8,058 nt of DNA from Sulfurovum sp. (lineage in GTDB: Bacteria; Campylobacterota; Campylobacteria; Campylobacterales; Sulfurovaceae), in the NCBI GenBank assembly GCA_030626265.1, contig DAOUPF010000047.1, forward strand, positions 1-8,058. The letters are read 5' to 3'. This document shows positions 7,160 through 8,058 of this stretch, in pieces. Under the pieces are notes generated by a model that searched no databases, was not told the origin of the DNA, and saw only the letters and a list, made by a program, of their open reading frames with translations. The translations under genes and the position numbers were made by a program. Within the stretch, counting starts at the first letter, position 1. Every line of letters starts with the position of its first letter.

Positions 7160-7188
7160 TTGACAAAATAACCCAAAAGTGTTAAAAT
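7160..7188 (+). promoter_or_regulatory. strong sigma-70 promoter of ssrA
   Basis: A consensus -35 TTGACA (7160-7165), a 17-bp spacer and a -10 TAAAAT (7183-7188), extended by TG at 7180-7181. This is the best promoter in the window, fitting a stable RNA that must be abundant. Transcription from about 7195 gives a 5' leader of about 55 nt, to be removed by RNase P. Confidence 0.8.
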
Positions 7189-7249
7189 CTGCCCACCTTT
7201 AAGGAGCTATATTAAAAAAATAATAATTTGCTTCCTAATAAACAAAAAT

Positions 7250-7650
7250 GGGGGTGACCTGGTTTCGACTGGAGTAGTCGGGGCTGTGTGCATGTCGGAC
7301 TGAGCAATTCCGTTACGCGGCTCAAACGCATTTAAACGCAAACAATACAGATTACCGTCCAGCTTACGCAGTAGCGTAAGTCATTAACCCCGATTCGTCG
7401 GAGGACTGCCCTGCCGAGGAGTGTCATCTTAATCGGAATCCATTTAGTTGGAAGTGCTTAGGCACTTGGGGTATCACATCTGGTGACTATGCCCTGTGGA
7501 AGCTATGCCACAAGGTGAGAATTTTAGCTCGTTAGGCAAAGTTTTGAGTGTAGTACAAAACCTAATTAAAATTAACAACACCGACTAAGCATGTAGAGTC
7601 ATAGTTCTATCTATTTTAGGACAGGGGTTCAATTCCCCTCACTTCCACCA
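7250..7650 (+). ncRNA. ssrA: tmRNA (one-piece)
   Basis: Transfer-messenger RNA of trans-translation. With SmpB it enters ribosomes stalled on broken messages, adds a proteolysis tag and releases the ribosome. The 5' end GGGGGTGACCTGGTTTCGAC is the canonical tmRNA start. GGGGGTG (7250-7256) pairs with CACTTCC (7640-7646), followed by an encoded ACCA, so the acceptor stem and CCA end at 7650 are intact. The T arm is AGGGG-TTCAATT-CCCCT (7623-7639), preceded by the GCATGTAGAGTC...AGGAC element typical of the tmRNA tRNA-like domain. Internal helices seen include CTTACGC/GCGTAAG (7363-7369/7374-7380), AAGTGC/GCACTT (7452-7457/7462-7467) and TGTGG/CCACA (7495-7499/7508-7512), consistent with the pseudoknot region. 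The length of 401 nt is slightly above the common 350-370. It is not a permuted two-piece form. Confidence 0.97.
7338..7379 (+). other. tmRNA tag reading frame (ANNTDYRPAYAVA)
   Basis: The resume codon GCA (7338-7340) opens a frame of 13 codons, A-N-N-T-D-Y-R-P-A-Y-A-V-A, ended by TAA (7377-7379). As I recall them, the tags of C. jejuni (ANNVKFAPAYAKAA) and H. pylori (VNNTDYAPAYAKAA) share the NN...PAYA core. This tag ends in A-V-A instead of K-A-A. The last codons and the stop lie in a perfect 7-bp hairpin with AGTA loop (7363-7380), the usual position of helix 5. Confidence 0.9.
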
Positions 7651-7695
7651 GAGTAAACACCCACCATACCATCATCACAGCTCTTAAGCTTCATA

Positions 7696-7715
7696 TAGGT
7701 CTCGTCTTAGGTCTC
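7696..7715. repeat. short tandem repeat TAGGTCTC
   Basis: TAGGTCTC occurs at 7696-7703 and 7708-7715, a 12-bp period with GTCT between. It lies about 45 bp after the ssrA CCA end. It could be a protein-binding pair (for example arm-type recombinase sites) or chance. Confidence 0.35.
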
Positions 7716-7783
7716 AAGTATTCTATATATTTCATCAAAAGAGCCTGCATTCGTTTGACCATCATTGCATCCAAATAAACACA

Positions 7784-7930
7784 GGGTGGGTTTGTGGTAT
7801 AAGCGAGTGAAAGAGTACCGTTGTCCCATTACGGAAGAACGTAAAGAGGTACAAGCTTGCTGTCCCCTCTTGGAGTGATGGAGTCATGAACAATGGTTCT
7901 CTGATAACGATGCTTGTACCACGGGTGGGT
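7784..7930. repeat. inverted-repeat unit between 8-bp direct repeats (MITE-like or structured RNA)
   Basis: GGGTGGGT at 7784-7791 and again at 7923-7930 enclose 131 bp. Just inside lie GTGGTATAAGC (7794-7804) and GCTTGTACCAC (7912-7922), which are inverted copies matching at 10 of 11 positions. A third copy, GAGGTACAAGC (7846-7856), lies within and can pair perfectly over 9 bp with the right end (7848-7856 with 7912-7920). A further hairpin TTACG-GAAGAA-CGTAA (7829-7844) lies between GTACC (7815-7819) and GGTAC (7848-7852). Terminal inverted repeats plus an 8-bp flanking duplication are what a small non-autonomous transposable element would leave. The same pattern could also be a folded RNA or recombinase site. 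There is no transposase inside. Confidence 0.45.
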
Positions 7931-7940
7931 ATAGATAGTG

Positions 7941-8058
7941 TCAAGGCTGTTTAAGCATTGCTTCTGCTCTTGCTCTTGCGATAGTGACAGCAACACGAAG
8001 TGCAGAGACCTCGGCTCTGTTCATTGCAGAACGGTTATCGCCCAAATGGATATTCTTA
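7941..8058 (-). CDS. C-terminal end of an unrecognised protein, partial
   Basis: A frame open from the window edge gives 38 residues and then TGA (7943-7941). It reads as an Ala/Arg/Glu-rich amphipathic helix, with NRSAMNRAEVSALRVAVTIA in the middle and ARARAEAML near the end. This looks like a genuine protein tail, but I cannot assign a family; it is not the C-terminus of a tyrosine integrase. The gene runs towards ssrA (convergent) and its start is outside the window. Its stop lies 11 bp after the right direct repeat of the inverted-repeat unit. A + strand frame is also open across the same bases, so the coding strand is likely but not certain. Confidence 0.5.
   Translation of the reverse strand, partial: KNIHLGDNRSAMNRAEVSALRVAVTIARARAEAMLKQP

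Larger units (their letters stand above)
7651..7940. other. 290-bp ssrA 3' flank without a recognisable gene
   Basis: No convincing gene, tRNA or terminator is visible between the CCA end of ssrA and the stop codon of the next gene. A 60-codon frame on the - strand (7944-7762, TTG start) has almost no charged residues and no recognisable family, so I do not call it. The stretch contains a short tandem repeat (7696-7715) and a nested inverted-repeat structure (7784-7930). Hand-counted GC is about 48% over 7801-8040, above most of the window, although parts of argF reach a similar value, so composition alone does not prove foreign origin. Confidence 0.6.

Noticed and set aside
7201..7206. AAGGAG in the ssrA leader as a ribosome site for a leader peptide
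   Set aside because: No start codon at a suitable distance; the possible ATT/ATA frames end after a few codons.
7786..7875. + strand frame with a protein-like Lys/Arg/Glu-rich translation (from GTG 7786 to TGA), continuing after the stop codon to 7935
   Set aside because: About 30 codons from GTG to the stop, no ribosome site, interrupted by TGA, and antisense to another open frame. A remnant of a transposase or other gene cannot be excluded but is not supported.
7784..7930. Integron attC site
   Set aside because: The structure is palindromic and of suitable size, but the required RYYYAAC and GTTRRRY core ends are absent.
7780..7940. Group II intron, retron or diversity-generating retroelement template
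   Set aside because: No domain V-like hairpin, no reverse transcriptase and no template/variable repeat pair in the window.
7762..7944. 60-codon frame on the - strand with a TTG start overlapping the stop of the partial gene (TTGA)
   Set aside because: No ribosome site could be matched, almost no acidic or lysine residues, no recognisable family, and it runs through the whole inverted-repeat structure, so it is more likely a by-product of that structure.

Overview
The window looks like chromosomal DNA from a member of the Campylobacterota (Epsilonproteobacteria), probably a free-living Sulfurovum/Sulfurimonas-like organism. The evidence is the low-GC coding sequence, an ArsS-type sensor kinase paired with an OmpR-type regulator, the gene order argF-hemN-(Fe-S protein) that I recall in similar form from Campylobacter and Helicobacter, and a tmRNA tag (ANNTDYRPAYAVA) close to the C. 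jejuni and H. pylori tags. The genus is an inference, not something the sequence proves.

Layout. (1) 1-1020, + strand: an AI-2E/PerM-family membrane protein whose first few codons lie outside the window. (2) 1017-1450, - strand: two tiny overlapping genes, a DUF4177-like protein followed by a two-helix membrane protein. (3) 1451-1509: a 59-bp divergent promoter region in which the two likely -10 boxes overlap. (4) 1510-3428, + strand: a two-component system (response regulator, then histidine kinase), ended by a hairpin terminator at 3430-3464. (5) 7082-3455, - strand: an apparent operon argF - hemN - CCG-domain Fe-S protein, with gaps of 18 to 25 bp, joining arginine synthesis, anaerobic heme synthesis and an Fe-S redox protein of unknown role. 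(6) 7083-7249: divergent promoters for the argF operon (- strand) and ssrA (+ strand). (7) 7250-7650, + strand: a complete one-piece tmRNA gene (ssrA) with its CCA end encoded. (8) 7651-8058: a stretch with no recognisable gene, containing a nested inverted-repeat structure, followed by the C-terminal end of an unrecognised protein on the - strand.

Regions 1-7 are largely conserved housekeeping or signalling genes. The part most likely to hold something new is region 8. The 3' end of ssrA is a classic integration site for genomic islands and prophages, no terminator is visible directly after it, and the flank holds an inverted-repeat unit of about 130 bp between two identical 8-bp direct repeats. 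The window ends too early to show what lies beyond.
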